Below, piece by piece: positions 7,564-15,258 of a stretch of 16,811 nt of DNA. The notes beneath the pieces were generated by a model. That model searched no databases. It was not told where the DNA came from and worked only from the letters and a program-made list of their open reading frames with translations. Where the stretch lies: the NCBI GenBank assembly GCA_033764445.1, contig JANRIZ010000176.1, forward strand, positions 1 to 16,811. The letters run 5' to 3'. Made by a program: the position numbers and the translations under genes. Origin of the DNA: JANRIZ01 sp033764445 (GTDB lineage: Bacteria; Verrucomicrobiota; Verrucomicrobiia; JAWXBN01). Numbering within the stretch: the first letter of the stretch is position 1; every line of letters begins with the position of its first letter.

Positions 7564-9462
7564 CTAACGGAAATGGGCCGCGTGCCAAAGAAAAAACATG
7601 TGGTAGGTCCAGAGCTTGTGTCCGTGGGAAAAGCGGCCCGACTGGTGTTCGGCCCAGATTTGATCCAGGGCCCTGTAGTCGAGAAGGCCTGGCAGAGCCT
7701 TTTGTGTGGCCTCCCGGGCGTCCTGGAACTTTTCCCGGAAGATTCCACGGAACCAGTCGTGCACCGGGATTCCAAACCCCATTTTGGGACGATCGATGAG
7801 CGTGCGGGGGACATGACGATCCAGCACCGAGCGCAGCAGACATTTGCCTTTGGAGCCCTGGATGAGGTAGCCCATGGGCAGGGCCCAGGACCATTCGACG
7901 AGACGATGGTCGAGGATCGGGACACGGGCTTCCAGGGAGACGGCCATTGAGGCGCGGTCCACCTTGGTGAGAATGTCGTCATTCATGTAGTGCCGCACAT
8001 CGTGAAGCATCATGCGGCGGGTGAACGCAGTCCCCTCGGGAGTGATCGGAAGCGGGAGCGGGAGGGGGGCGCAGCGGACCGGATTGGCGTCCGCCTGAAA
8101 ATTACGGATCGCACTGAAAAAATAGTCTTCGCTGTCCCGTCCCAGCATCCGGGCGAGCTTGTGGATTTTGACCCCCGGTTCCACGTATCGGTTCCGGACA
8201 GCCAAACGCAAAAGTGAATCATAAAAACGGGGTGGGGGGAGTTGCAAGAGGGATCGGGCCAGAGGGGCCAGGGGTCCGAGTCGGCGACGCAGGGATTCCA
8301 TTTTCCCCGCCATCAGATACCGGTTGTATCCGCCGAAGAGTTCGTCCCCCCCATCACCACTGAGCGAAACGGTCACGTGTTTCCGGGCCATCTGGGAGAC
8401 GAGAAAAGTCGGGATCGCCGAAGAGTCTGCGAATGGTTCGTCATACATGTCGGGCATGCGATCCACCAGCTCTGCCGCCTGGGCCCCGGTGCAGAATTCC
8501 GTGACGTGGTCGGTTTTTAAATGCCGGGCCACGGCTTCGGCAAAGTGCGCCTCGCTGTAGCCTTCCTCCTCAAACCCGATGGAGAAGGTTTTCACCGGCC
8601 GCGCATTTTGTGCCTGGGCCAGGGCGACCACCGTTGAGGAATCGATCCCGCCCGAGAGGAAGGCTCCGAGCGGAACGTCGGCGACCATGTGTTCAAGGGT
8701 GTATTGGGAGAGGCGGCGCTCCAGTTCCTGCGAGGCCTCGTCAAAGGAACCCGCAAACGGGTTGGCGGATTGTTTGGCAAAGGTGTCTGTCGCGTCCCAG
8801 TAGGTTTCACAGGAGACCTGGAAGTTTTTGATGCGGCACCACTGACCGGGCAGGACTTTCGACGCCGCCTTGTAAATGGTCAGGGGGGCGGGGATGTAGG
8901 CGTATTGAAAGTAGGTGACCAGGGCGGTATGATCCATGTCCCGGGGGAAGCATTCGAGAGTGGTCAGGCTTTTGAGTTCCGAGGCGAAGACCACGCCCTG
9001 GGGGAGATTCGCCCAGTAGAGCGGTTTGATCCCCAGCCGGTCGCGGAGGAGGTGGAGTTCCTTTTCCTGCCGGTCCCACAGGGCGATGGCGAACATCCCT
9101 GCCATGGCGTGCAGGGTCTTTTCGATGCCCCGGACCGCACAATGCTCCAGAATGACCTCCGTGTCGCTGTGGCCGCGGAACACGTGCCCGGATTTTTCGA
9201 GATCGGCCCGCAATTCCTGAAAGTTGTAGATTTCGCCGTTGAAAGCCATCACCCAGCGTCCGTTGGCCGAGAGCATGGGTTGGGCACCCGCCGGGGAGAG
9301 GTCCAGGATGGAAAGACGGCGGTGGGCCAGGGCGATCCCGTCGGGGTCATGGGACCAGAACCCCTCCGCATCGGGTCCGCGGACCCGGAGGGCATCGGAC
9401 ATGCGGCGCAACTGCTCCGGGGAGAGGGGGGATTTGAGGATGGCTCCAGCGATGCCGCACAT
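7564..9462 (-). CDS. asnB: Asparagine synthase-like glutamine amidotransferase
   Basis: The product has 632 residues. The N-terminal class II glutaminase domain starts with the catalytic Cys2 (MCGIAGA) and shows LRVRGPDAEG, HRRLSILD and FNGEIYNF (74-81), as needed to release ammonia from glutamine. The C-terminal synthetase domain has the ATP-pyrophosphatase motif SGGIDSS (270-276), EPFADSSAIPTF and SGDGGDELFGGY. All catalytic motifs are intact. True asparagine synthetases are shorter (about 550 residues). The longer form next to sugar genes is typical of enzymes in exopolysaccharide/exosortase loci and of WbpS-like enzymes proposed to amidate uronic acid residues. The gene is first of the run amidotransferase-dehydrogenase-epimerase-glycosyltransferase. 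The acceptor substrate is inferred from this context. Confidence 0.9.
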   Translation of the reverse strand: MCGIAGAILKSPLSPEQLRRMSDALRVRGPDAEGFWSHDPDGIALAHRRLSILDLSPAGAQPMLSANGRWVMAFNGEIYNFQELRADLEKSGHVFRGHSDTEVILEHCAVRGIEKTLHAMAGMFAIALWDRQEKELHLLRDRLGIKPLYWANLPQGVVFASELKSLTTLECFPRDMDHTALVTYFQYAYIPAPLTIYKAASKVLPGQWCRIKNFQVSCETYWDATDTFAKQSANPFAGSFDEASQELERRLSQYTLEHMVADVPLGAFLSGGIDSSTVVALAQAQNARPVKTFSIGFEEEGYSEAHFAEAVARHLKTDHVTEFCTGAQAAELVDRMPDMYDEPFADSSAIPTFLVSQMARKHVTVSLSGDGGDELFGGYNRYLMAGKMESLRRRLGPLAPLARSLLQLPPPRFYDSLLRLAVRNRYVEPGVKIHKLARMLGRDSEDYFFSAIRNFQADANPVRCAPLPLPLPITPEGTAFTRRMMLHDVRHYMNDDILTKVDRASMAVSLEARVPILDHRLVEWSWALPMGYLIQGSKGKCLLRSVLDRHVPRTLIDRPKMGFGIPVHDWFRGIFREKFQDAREATQKALPGLLDYRALDQIWAEHQSGRFSHGHKLWTYHMFFLWHAAHFR

Positions 9463-9610
9463 GATGATTGGGTGCGGATATTGAATCAGGTCACCGGGGA
9501 AGAACAGATTATTTTCCGGGGAGGCCGGTAAATGGATCGAAAGGCGCGGCGCTGCAGACGGCTGTCGCAGGCGGAAGAATCCGTCCCCAGTGCTCGCAGG
9601 GCGGGGTCTC
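9463..9610. other. Gap between PEP-CTERM gene and sugar operon
   Basis: No gene, no convincing terminator hairpin with a T-run and no clear promoter were seen in these 148 bases. Read on the minus strand, an AT-rich patch (GGAAAATAATCTG, about 9505-9517) lies some 45 bases upstream of the amidotransferase ATG and may hold a promoter. Confidence 0.3.
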
Positions 9611-11893
9611 TCACGCCGCCCGGCGCATTTTGCGGCGGGCGAGGAAAAACACCAGGCCGCCGCCCAGCAGCAGCATCAGGTAGGTGGAGGGTTCGGGCAC
9701 GGCCGAAACGGTGAATTGGGCGATCTGGCCGTTGACATTGCCCGCACCGAAATCCGCCGTCTGGGCCGAGGTGCTCAGACCGACCGTGTACAGCGAGAAA
9801 TTCAGCAGGCTGTAGTTGACACTGTTGTAGGTGTAGCTGCCCAGCACGTCCTGGATGTAGTACACGTAGCTGGCATTCTGCATCGCGGGCAGGAAATCCC
9901 CGGCGGTATCCGTGAAGAACCCTCCCGAAAAAACGTCGCCGTCACTGACCGAGGCCACGTTGAGGTAGACGCTGACCAGGTTGGCGGAGGTCATGGAGCT
10001 GGAGAAGGGCGTCGCCCCGGTGATGCGCAGGAGGTCATTGGTGCTGGCCGAGGCATTGAGGAAGTACGGATTGAAACCGGTGAATTCAAAGTTGAAGTCC
10101 AGGCCGCCGGACGGATCCACCGAGGAGGCGGTGAGGATGCCGGGGCTGTTGCCGGGGTTGACCGCCCCCGCGCCGCTGATATTGCTGACCGTCAGCGTGC
10201 CCGCCAGCGAGCCGCCGGAGTTGAGGGTCACATCGGCCAGGGTGCCGCCGCCCCGGAGGGTGGCGTTGGTGGCGACGGTGGTGGAGGCGGCCCTGTAGCT
10301 GCCATCAAAGACGGTCGTGCCCGAATCCGCATGGAGGGCGGTGAAATTGGTGAGGGTGTTGGCCACGGTGAGTGTGTTCCCGGTGCCGGGATCAAAGCGC
10401 AGGGTATCCGTCCCGCCCCCGCCATCAAGGGTGCCGGTGATGGCCGAGCCATTTTTGAGGACAACCAGATCGTTGCCCGTGCCCATGTGGATGGCCGTGC
10501 CCGAGGCGTGGCCGAGGATGGTGCCGGAATTGACCAGGGTGTCGTTGCCCCCGTTCATTTGAATGGTGGTGACCGAGGCCGCAGCATTGCCCTGGATCAG
10601 GCCGCCCGTGCCGTTGGTGATGAAGTCATTCTGCGTGCCGACCAGGCCGATGGCGAAATCGTTGGAGCCGACGATGGTGCCGTAGTTTTCGATGACCGAG
10701 GCGAAGGGGGCCGGTCCGTCATTGCTGTCGTCATTGAAGATGCCGCGGGAGAAACCCGAGATCAGGGCCCCATTGGTGTTGTAAATGTAGCCGCCCCCGG
10801 AGGCCACCCCCTCGGAGTTGTTGCTTGCCCCGCCCGTGCTGCCGGTGGCCCGGATGATGCCGTAGTTGTACACGGTGGCGTGTCCGTCGATATCCACCCC
10901 GTCGCCGTCGCCGCCCGCGGCATTGGTCTGGCCCAGGATGGTGCCGTAATTGACGACGGTGCCGTTGGCGTTGTAGACGGCGTTGGAGTCCACGTTCACC
11001 CCCGAGCCGTTGAGGCCCACGATCAGGCCCCCGGCGGCATTGGTCAGGAAAAAGCTGGTCTTGGATTCGACCCCGTGCTGGGAACCGGTGATCACGCCGG
11101 TGGAAAGGTTGTTGACCCTGCCGGTGTAGGCCGCATTGACGGTGTCAAACCGGATGCCGCGTCCGTCGTTGAGCAGGACCCCGCTGCCGTGGAGTGTGCC
11201 ACTGTTTTCAATGTATCCGCTGTTGAGCTTCAGGCCGCGTTCCGACCCGGTGATGATGCCGTAGTTGTAGATGGAGCTGTTGATCTGGGCCTGGGCATCA
11301 TAGGCATCGCCTCCGTCCGAAAAAATCGAGCCGTGGTTGGTGAGAATGTTGTTGGCACCCGGGCGGAGGGCATCGGCGGCGGTGGCATAAAGGACCCCAC
11401 CTGCATAATTGACGATGAGAGAATTGCCCGCCGTGATGTTGTCCAGGTCCACCGCCTGCCCGCCGGTGGCACCCCCGTAGAACAATCCGGAATTGTGCAG
11501 GGTGAAAGTCGAGCTGGCACCCCGGATCTGGATGCCGTCGTCATTGCCGCCCTGGATGAGTCCCAGGGGTCCGTTGGAAACGTACAGACCGGTGAGGTTG
11601 ACGTTGGCGGAACGGATGGCGCGGGTGTTGCCCCCGGTGGTGTCGCTGTTGCGGACCGTTCCCAGATTGGTGAGGGCGGCGTTGTTGCCGCTGAAGACGA
11701 TCGTTTCGCTGGTGGCCGAGCGGATGACGGCCGAACCGTTGGAAATGAAACCCGTTTCATTGGCACCCAGGGTCTGCTGGGAGGCATTGGTCGTGGCATT
11801 GGTGATTGCAAAACTTGCCGCGTGGGACTGGTCGATGGCACAAACAGCCATTCCCATGAGGAAATACAGTATTTTCAGTTTCATAGAGGTCAT
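9611..11893 (-). CDS. PEP-CTERM-sorted beta-solenoid (autotransporter passenger-like) surface protein
   Basis: The product has 760 residues; a second in-frame ATG at 11884 (MKLKILYF) is an equally good start. It has an N-terminal signal peptide, MKLKILYFLMGMAVCAIDQSHA, with cleavage near SHA-AS. The body has at least a dozen degenerate repeats of about 20-30 residues built on a hydrophobic-x-N-x-G-x-I/L-x-G pattern (VYNYGIIRATG, VVNYGTILGQ, VIENYGTIVGS, LVNSGTILGH), as in right-handed beta-helix passenger domains. A linker follows, then the sorting tail: VPEPST (about 732-737), a hydrophobic helix and the basic end ARRKMRR. PEP-CTERM tails are recognised by exosortases and removed during export. 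No exosortase is in the window. The likely role is a secreted or surface-linked adhesin or matrix protein. It lies 148 bp upstream of the amidotransferase gene on the same strand. Confidence 0.9.
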   Translation of the reverse strand: MTSMKLKILYFLMGMAVCAIDQSHAASFAITNATTNASQQTLGANETGFISNGSAVIRSATSETIVFSGNNAALTNLGTVRNSDTTGGNTRAIRSANVNLTGLYVSNGPLGLIQGGNDDGIQIRGASSTFTLHNSGLFYGGATGGQAVDLDNITAGNSLIVNYAGGVLYATAADALRPGANNILTNHGSIFSDGGDAYDAQAQINSSIYNYGIITGSERGLKLNSGYIENSGTLHGSGVLLNDGRGIRFDTVNAAYTGRVNNLSTGVITGSQHGVESKTSFFLTNAAGGLIVGLNGSGVNVDSNAVYNANGTVVNYGTILGQTNAAGGDGDGVDIDGHATVYNYGIIRATGSTGGASNNSEGVASGGGYIYNTNGALISGFSRGIFNDDSNDGPAPFASVIENYGTIVGSNDFAIGLVGTQNDFITNGTGGLIQGNAAASVTTIQMNGGNDTLVNSGTILGHASGTAIHMGTGNDLVVLKNGSAITGTLDGGGGTDTLRFDPGTGNTLTVANTLTNFTALHADSGTTVFDGSYRAASTTVATNATLRGGGTLADVTLNSGGSLAGTLTVSNISGAGAVNPGNSPGILTASSVDPSGGLDFNFEFTGFNPYFLNASASTNDLLRITGATPFSSSMTSANLVSVYLNVASVSDGDVFSGGFFTDTAGDFLPAMQNASYVYYIQDVLGSYTYNSVNYSLLNFSLYTVGLSTSAQTADFGAGNVNGQIAQFTVSAVPEPSTYLMLLLGGGLVFFLARRKMRRAA

Positions 11894-12169
11894 TGGTCGT
11901 GATTTGAGATGGAGGATTAATGGTTTTTACGCGCCCGGCATGACACGTCGTAGAGGGGTATTGACACGAAACCACGTCATGCAGGTGAAATGAGTGTGAC
12001 AAAAAACGGGGTCACCGGTCCGAGGTCAGGCCGCGGCGGGGTTGCACAACGCCCGGATATGGGCCCCGGGGGCCTGTGTCGGTGGGGTATGGACGCATGC
12101 GGAAGGCGGATGGAAAAAAGTGTCATAAGCTGTGGCTTTTTTTGAAAAGTATTGTTAGGTTTTGCCCAC
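11894..12169. promoter_or_regulatory. Divergent intergenic region with short direct and inverted repeats
   Basis: This is a 276-bp gap between the divergent PEP-CTERM gene and the fusion gene. Near the PEP-CTERM side, TGACACG occurs twice (11941-11947 and 11962-11968), 21 bp apart, about two helical turns. GCATGAC (11938-11944) and GTCATGC (11976-11982) form an inverted repeat around the same spot. A GC-rich palindrome, GGCCCC-G-GGGGCC, sits at about 12062-12074. These may be regulator sites; no riboswitch family was recognised. The last 50 bases before the fusion gene are AT-rich, but no clean -35/-10 pair was found. Confidence 0.35.
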
Positions 12170-14338
12170 ATGACCCAGGTACTTTTTGTCTGCACCGGCA
12201 ATATCTGTCGCAGCCCGATGGCGGAGGGATTGATGCGGAATCTTCTCAGGAAGAACGACATCAGGGACATTGTCGTGTCCTCGTGCGGCATCGGGGCCCA
12301 GGAGGGGATGTCTCCCAGCGGCAATTCGGTCATTGCCTGCCGGGAAAAGGGGGTGGAGATCGGGGAAATCCGCAGCCGGTCGATGACGGCGGAAATCGCC
12401 CGCTCGGCCGACTACATTTTTTGCATGACCCACTCCCATTTGCGGGCGGTTCGCCAGCTTTTCCCGCATACGGTGGAAAAAAGTTTTCTCGTGCGGGAAT
12501 TCATGGACGGGCTGGATGATTTTGAAAAGGACATCCTCGACCCCATCGGCATGCCGCTTTCCACCTACATGGATTGCTGCGAGGAGATCAGTTCCGCCAT
12601 CCCCGGTCTGCTCCGGTTCATTCAGGAATCCCAGGAAAACAACGATATGCATACGCAAACACCCACCCGTCTGAAAATCGCCCTCGGGGCCGACCATGGC
12701 GGTTTCGAGCTGAAGGAAATCCTCAAAAAACATCTGGCCACGCGTGGTTACGACATCGAGGACTTCGGCACGCACTCCACGCAGTCAGTCGATTATCCGG
12801 ACTTTGCCAAACCCGTGGCGGAGGCGGTTGCCGGGGAGAAGGCCAGCCTGGGTCTGCTCGTATGCACCACCGGCATCGGGGTCTCCATTGCCGCCAACAA
12901 AATCCCCGGCGCCCGCGCGGCCCTGGTGACCACCCTCGACCAGGCCCGCCGTTCCCGCGAGCATAACGATGCAAATATTCTCTGTTTTGGCGCGGCGGAA
13001 ACCCGTGTCGAGGATGCCAAGGCCTGGCTGGATGTCTGGCTCGAAAGCGACTTCGAGGGGGGCCGCCACGAGCGCCGTGTCGAAAAGCTCGAAGGCACCA
13101 CCCACTCCCTGCACGTGGTCGACCCGGTGATCTTTGGCTGGATCGGCCACGAAAAAAGGCGTCAGCAGGAAAACATCGAACTGATCGCCTCGGAAAATTT
13201 CACCAGCCCCGCCGTCATGGAGGCGCAGGGATCGGTGCTGACCAACAAATACGCCGAGGGATACCCCGGCAAACGCTGGTACGGCGGCTGCGAGCACGTT
13301 GATGAAATCGAGCAGCTGGCCATTGACCGCGCCAAGCAGCTTTTTGGCGCCGAACACGCCAATGTCCAGCCGCATTGCGGGAGCAGTGCGAATATGGCCG
13401 TGTATTTTGCCTTCCTCAAACCGGGCGACAAAATCCTCACCATGGACCTGGCCCACGGCGGTCATCTCACCCACGGGTTCAAGACGAATTTTTCCGGTCG
13501 CTTCTACGAGGTGGTTCATTACGGGGTCAGCAAGGAAACCGAGCTGATCGATTACAGCCAGCTCGCGCAACTGGCCCGGGAACACAAACCCAAACTCATC
13601 ACGGCGGGAGCCTCGGCCTATCCGCGCCTCATTGATTTTGCCCGCATGGGGGAGATCGCCCGCGAGGTGGGTGCGTTGCTGATGATTGACATGGCGCACA
13701 TTGCGGGTCTGGTCGCCGCCGGGGTGCATCCGAGCCCCGTGCCGCATGCGGATTTTGTCACCACCACCACGCACAAGACCCTGCGCGGACCCCGCAGCGG
13801 ACTGATCCTCTGCAAGGCCGCCCATGCGAAGGAAATTGATGCCAGCGTGTTCCCGGGTATCCAGGGCGGACCGCTTGAACACGTCATCGCCGGGAAAGCG
13901 GTCTGTTTTCTGGAGGCTCTCACCCCGGGCTTCAGGGAATACCAGCAGCAGGTGGTCACCAACGCCCGGGCCCTGGCCGACCGTTTGAAAACCCACGGCT
14001 ACCGCATTGTGTCGGGCGGGACCGATAACCACCTCATGCTTGTGGATGTGGGGGTGAAGGGACTGACGGGCAAGGATTCCTCGCTGATTCTCGACAAGGC
14101 CGGGATCACGGTCAATAAAAACGCGATTCCCTTTGATACAAAAAGCCCCTTTGTGGCGAGCGGCATCCGTCTGGGGACTCCCGCCTGTACGACGCGCGGG
14201 TTCAAGGTTGCGGAGTTTGAGCAGGTGGCCGACCTGATCGCCGAGACCCTGGCCTGCGGCCCGGACGACGACATCCGACTGGCGGCCCTCCGCACCAAGG
14301 TCCGCGAACTGACCGCAAAATTTCCCCTGCCGTATTGA
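12170..14338 (+). CDS. Three-domain fusion: low-MW protein tyrosine phosphatase - ribose-5-phosphate isomerase B - serine hydroxymethyltransferase
   Basis: This is a single open frame of 722 residues from the ATG at 12170; a TTG at 12152 is less likely. Domain 1 (1-155) is a low-MW tyrosine phosphatase with P-loop CTGNICRS (C8, R14) and acid loop around D124-P125. Domain 2 (168-305) is RpiB, with GADHGG (173-178) and CTTGIG (C232), which interconverts ribose-5-P and ribulose-5-P. Domain 3 (about 311-722) is a full-length GlyA that makes glycine and 5,10-methylene-THF from serine: ENIELIASENF, the PLP lysine K536 in TTTTHKTLRGP, and a complete C-terminus. All three active sites look intact. 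Bacillus subtilis carries homologues in the same order (ywlE, ywlF/rpiB, ywlG, glyA), so a fused operon is plausible. An internal ATG at 12647 follows CAGGAAAAC and could give a separate RpiB-GlyA product. Confidence 0.93.
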   Translation: MTQVLFVCTGNICRSPMAEGLMRNLLRKNDIRDIVVSSCGIGAQEGMSPSGNSVIACREKGVEIGEIRSRSMTAEIARSADYIFCMTHSHLRAVRQLFPHTVEKSFLVREFMDGLDDFEKDILDPIGMPLSTYMDCCEEISSAIPGLLRFIQESQENNDMHTQTPTRLKIALGADHGGFELKEILKKHLATRGYDIEDFGTHSTQSVDYPDFAKPVAEAVAGEKASLGLLVCTTGIGVSIAANKIPGARAALVTTLDQARRSREHNDANILCFGAAETRVEDAKAWLDVWLESDFEGGRHERRVEKLEGTTHSLHVVDPVIFGWIGHEKRRQQENIELIASENFTSPAVMEAQGSVLTNKYAEGYPGKRWYGGCEHVDEIEQLAIDRAKQLFGAEHANVQPHCGSSANMAVYFAFLKPGDKILTMDLAHGGHLTHGFKTNFSGRFYEVVHYGVSKETELIDYSQLAQLAREHKPKLITAGASAYPRLIDFARMGEIAREVGALLMIDMAHIAGLVAAGVHPSPVPHADFVTTTTHKTLRGPRSGLILCKAAHAKEIDASVFPGIQGGPLEHVIAGKAVCFLEALTPGFREYQQQVVTNARALADRLKTHGYRIVSGGTDNHLMLVDVGVKGLTGKDSSLILDKAGITVNKNAIPFDTKSPFVASGIRLGTPACTTRGFKVAEFEQVADLIAETLACGPDDDIRLAALRTKVRELTAKFPLPY

Positions 14339-14349
14339 GTGGTTGAAAT

Positions 14350-14384
14350 AAAAAAGCCGCAGGTTTGAGCCTGCGGCTTTTTTT
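14350..14384 (+). terminator. Intrinsic terminator after the fusion gene
   Basis: GCCGCAGG (14356-14363) pairs perfectly with CCTGCGGC (14370-14377) around a 6-base loop. The stem is flanked by an A-run before and seven T's after, so it extends by A-T pairs and may work in both directions. It begins 12 bases after the stop codon. Confidence 0.93.
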
Positions 14385-14524
14385 AGAAACGCTTTTTGAC
14401 TCGGTGTTGGCGCATGGCGCACAAGAAACGCGCAAAACAAATTAGTCTGCAATTAACGTATCATTGGAAAGTTTAATCAAAGCAGGTTTGGAAATCCTCC
14501 CAAAGTCATACTGTGGGGTGAATG
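14385..14524. other. Gap between terminator and toxin gene
   Basis: These 140 AT-richer bases between the terminator and the stop of the convergent toxin gene show no gene, RNA or clear repeat that I can support. Confidence 0.4.
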
Positions 14525-14938
14525 TCACAAATATGGATTGACCACTTTGATGCGGCCATATTTTTGGCCGTGGTTGAGGTCCTCGCTGAACAGGGTTTCC
14601 GCTCCCAGCCGTTCCGCTGCCGCGAGGATGGCGGAGTCCCAATACGAGAGTTGAAAGCGTTTTTGAATTCTGGCGGCTTCCACAAAAAGCGGCCAATCGG
14701 TTTCAATCAAAGGAAAATCCTTCATCCATTCCACCACCTTCATGGCATCCTCGTTCGCCAGCGGTTTTTCAATCTTCCGTACGGCATTCACATAAAACTC
14801 CTGAATGACCTGCATGGAAATCCCAAAGCGTGTACTGGCCAACAGATTGGCCGCAATTTTCTGTTTGGGGGCCTCTCCAGGGGAACTGGATACCAGATGA
14901 AGGAAGATATTGGTATCAATGAAAGCGGGAACCCTCAT
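14525..14938 (-). CDS. vapC: PIN-domain ribonuclease toxin, VapC family
   Basis: The product has 137 residues, a usual PIN-toxin length. The acidic metal-binding residues of the PIN fold are present: D8 in FIDTNIFLH, E47 in QVIQEFY, D101 in SYWDSAI and D120 in FSEDLNHG, followed by the typical closing strand IKVVNPY. Such toxins cleave RNA, often tRNA or rRNA, when not bound by their antitoxin; the target cannot be predicted. The start ATG at 14938 lies inside the antitoxin gene, giving a 23-bp overlap that points to coupled translation. No separate ribosome-binding site is clear. The residues look intact, so the toxin is probably functional. Confidence 0.9.
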   Translation of the reverse strand: MRVPAFIDTNIFLHLVSSSPGEAPKQKIAANLLASTRFGISMQVIQEFYVNAVRKIEKPLANEDAMKVVEWMKDFPLIETDWPLFVEAARIQKRFQLSYWDSAILAAAERLGAETLFSEDLNHGQKYGRIKVVNPYL

Positions 14939-15185
14939 AGGTGCGTGTGCGGTTGGGTTTGGGGCCGACTTTGACTTCGCGGGGGCTGAGTGTTTTCAGC
15001 AGTGCGTCAATCTGCCGGTCGCGCATTTTGATTTCCGTGGCACTGAGTTCCTCCGTGTTGGGGCGGGCGATATCCTCCAGATAGCGGCGCACCAAACCGT
15101 TGACCGTCATGCTTTTGGAGGAGGCGATTTTGCGGACCGTCCTCAGCAGGGGTTCAGGCACGGAAAGGGTGATGTTTTTATTCAT
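14916..15185 (-). CDS. vapB: Ribbon-helix-helix antitoxin, VapB-type
   Basis: The product has 89 residues. The N-terminal 40 residues (NITLSVPEPLLRTVRKIAS, then MTVNGLVRRYLEDI) read as a short beta strand and two helices of a ribbon-helix-helix DNA-binding dimer. The charged C-terminal half, about 45-89, would wrap the toxin. Antitoxins of this type repress their own operon together with the toxin. A perfect 19-bp palindrome begins six bases upstream of the ATG at 15185 and is the natural operator. The gene order (antitoxin first, overlapping the toxin) is standard. It lies only 73 bp from the first CRISPR repeat. Confidence 0.85.
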   Translation of the reverse strand: MNKNITLSVPEPLLRTVRKIASSKSMTVNGLVRRYLEDIARPNTEELSATEIKMRDRQIDALLKTLSPREVKVGPKPNRTRTYEGSRFH

Positions 15186-15190
15186 GGCAA

Positions 15191-15209
15191 TAACACAGTA
15201 ACTGTGTTA
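15191..15209. promoter_or_regulatory. Perfect 19-bp palindrome, probable vapBC operator
   Basis: TAACACAGT (15191-15199) and ACTGTGTTA (15201-15209) are exact inverted copies around a single A. The site lies 5 bases before the antitoxin ATG on its 5' side, where it would cover the promoter -10 region or the transcription start. Autorepression by VapB/VapBC is inferred from family knowledge. A further copy of the half-site core CACAGT lies at 15236-15241, 42 bp from the one at 15194-15199. Confidence 0.75.
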
Positions 15210-15258
15210 GCTTCCCGCCGCAAGTGGTTTTGTGGCACAGTGACAATTCTACCAGCAA

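Noticed and set aside
7553..7894. N-terminal extension of the dehydrogenase frame upstream of 7552
   Set aside because: It overlaps the conserved C-terminal part of the amidotransferase gene and has no family resemblance. MENPRIAIVGLGYVG at 7552 is the normal start.
9590..11902. 770-codon open frame on the plus strand, exactly opposite the PEP-CTERM gene
   Set aside because: It has no signal, motif or family-like start and is a low-complexity Gly/Val/Asp-rich chain. The minus strand has a signal peptide, regular solenoid repeats and a PEP-CTERM tail. It is a shadow of GC-rich third positions.
11990..12169. Glycine riboswitch or similar leader before the GlyA-containing fusion gene
   Set aside because: I could not place any conserved riboswitch core. 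Only a GC-rich palindrome and an AT-rich tract are present.
12785..14452. 555-codon open frame on the minus strand opposite the fusion gene
   Set aside because: It lies antisense to the conserved RpiB and GlyA domains, has no recognisable motif, and runs through the terminator.
15186..15258. A further degenerate CRISPR repeat left of repeat 1 (GCTTCCCGCCGC at 15210)
   Set aside because: It shares only GCTTC and a few bases and is off the expected 73-base spacing.
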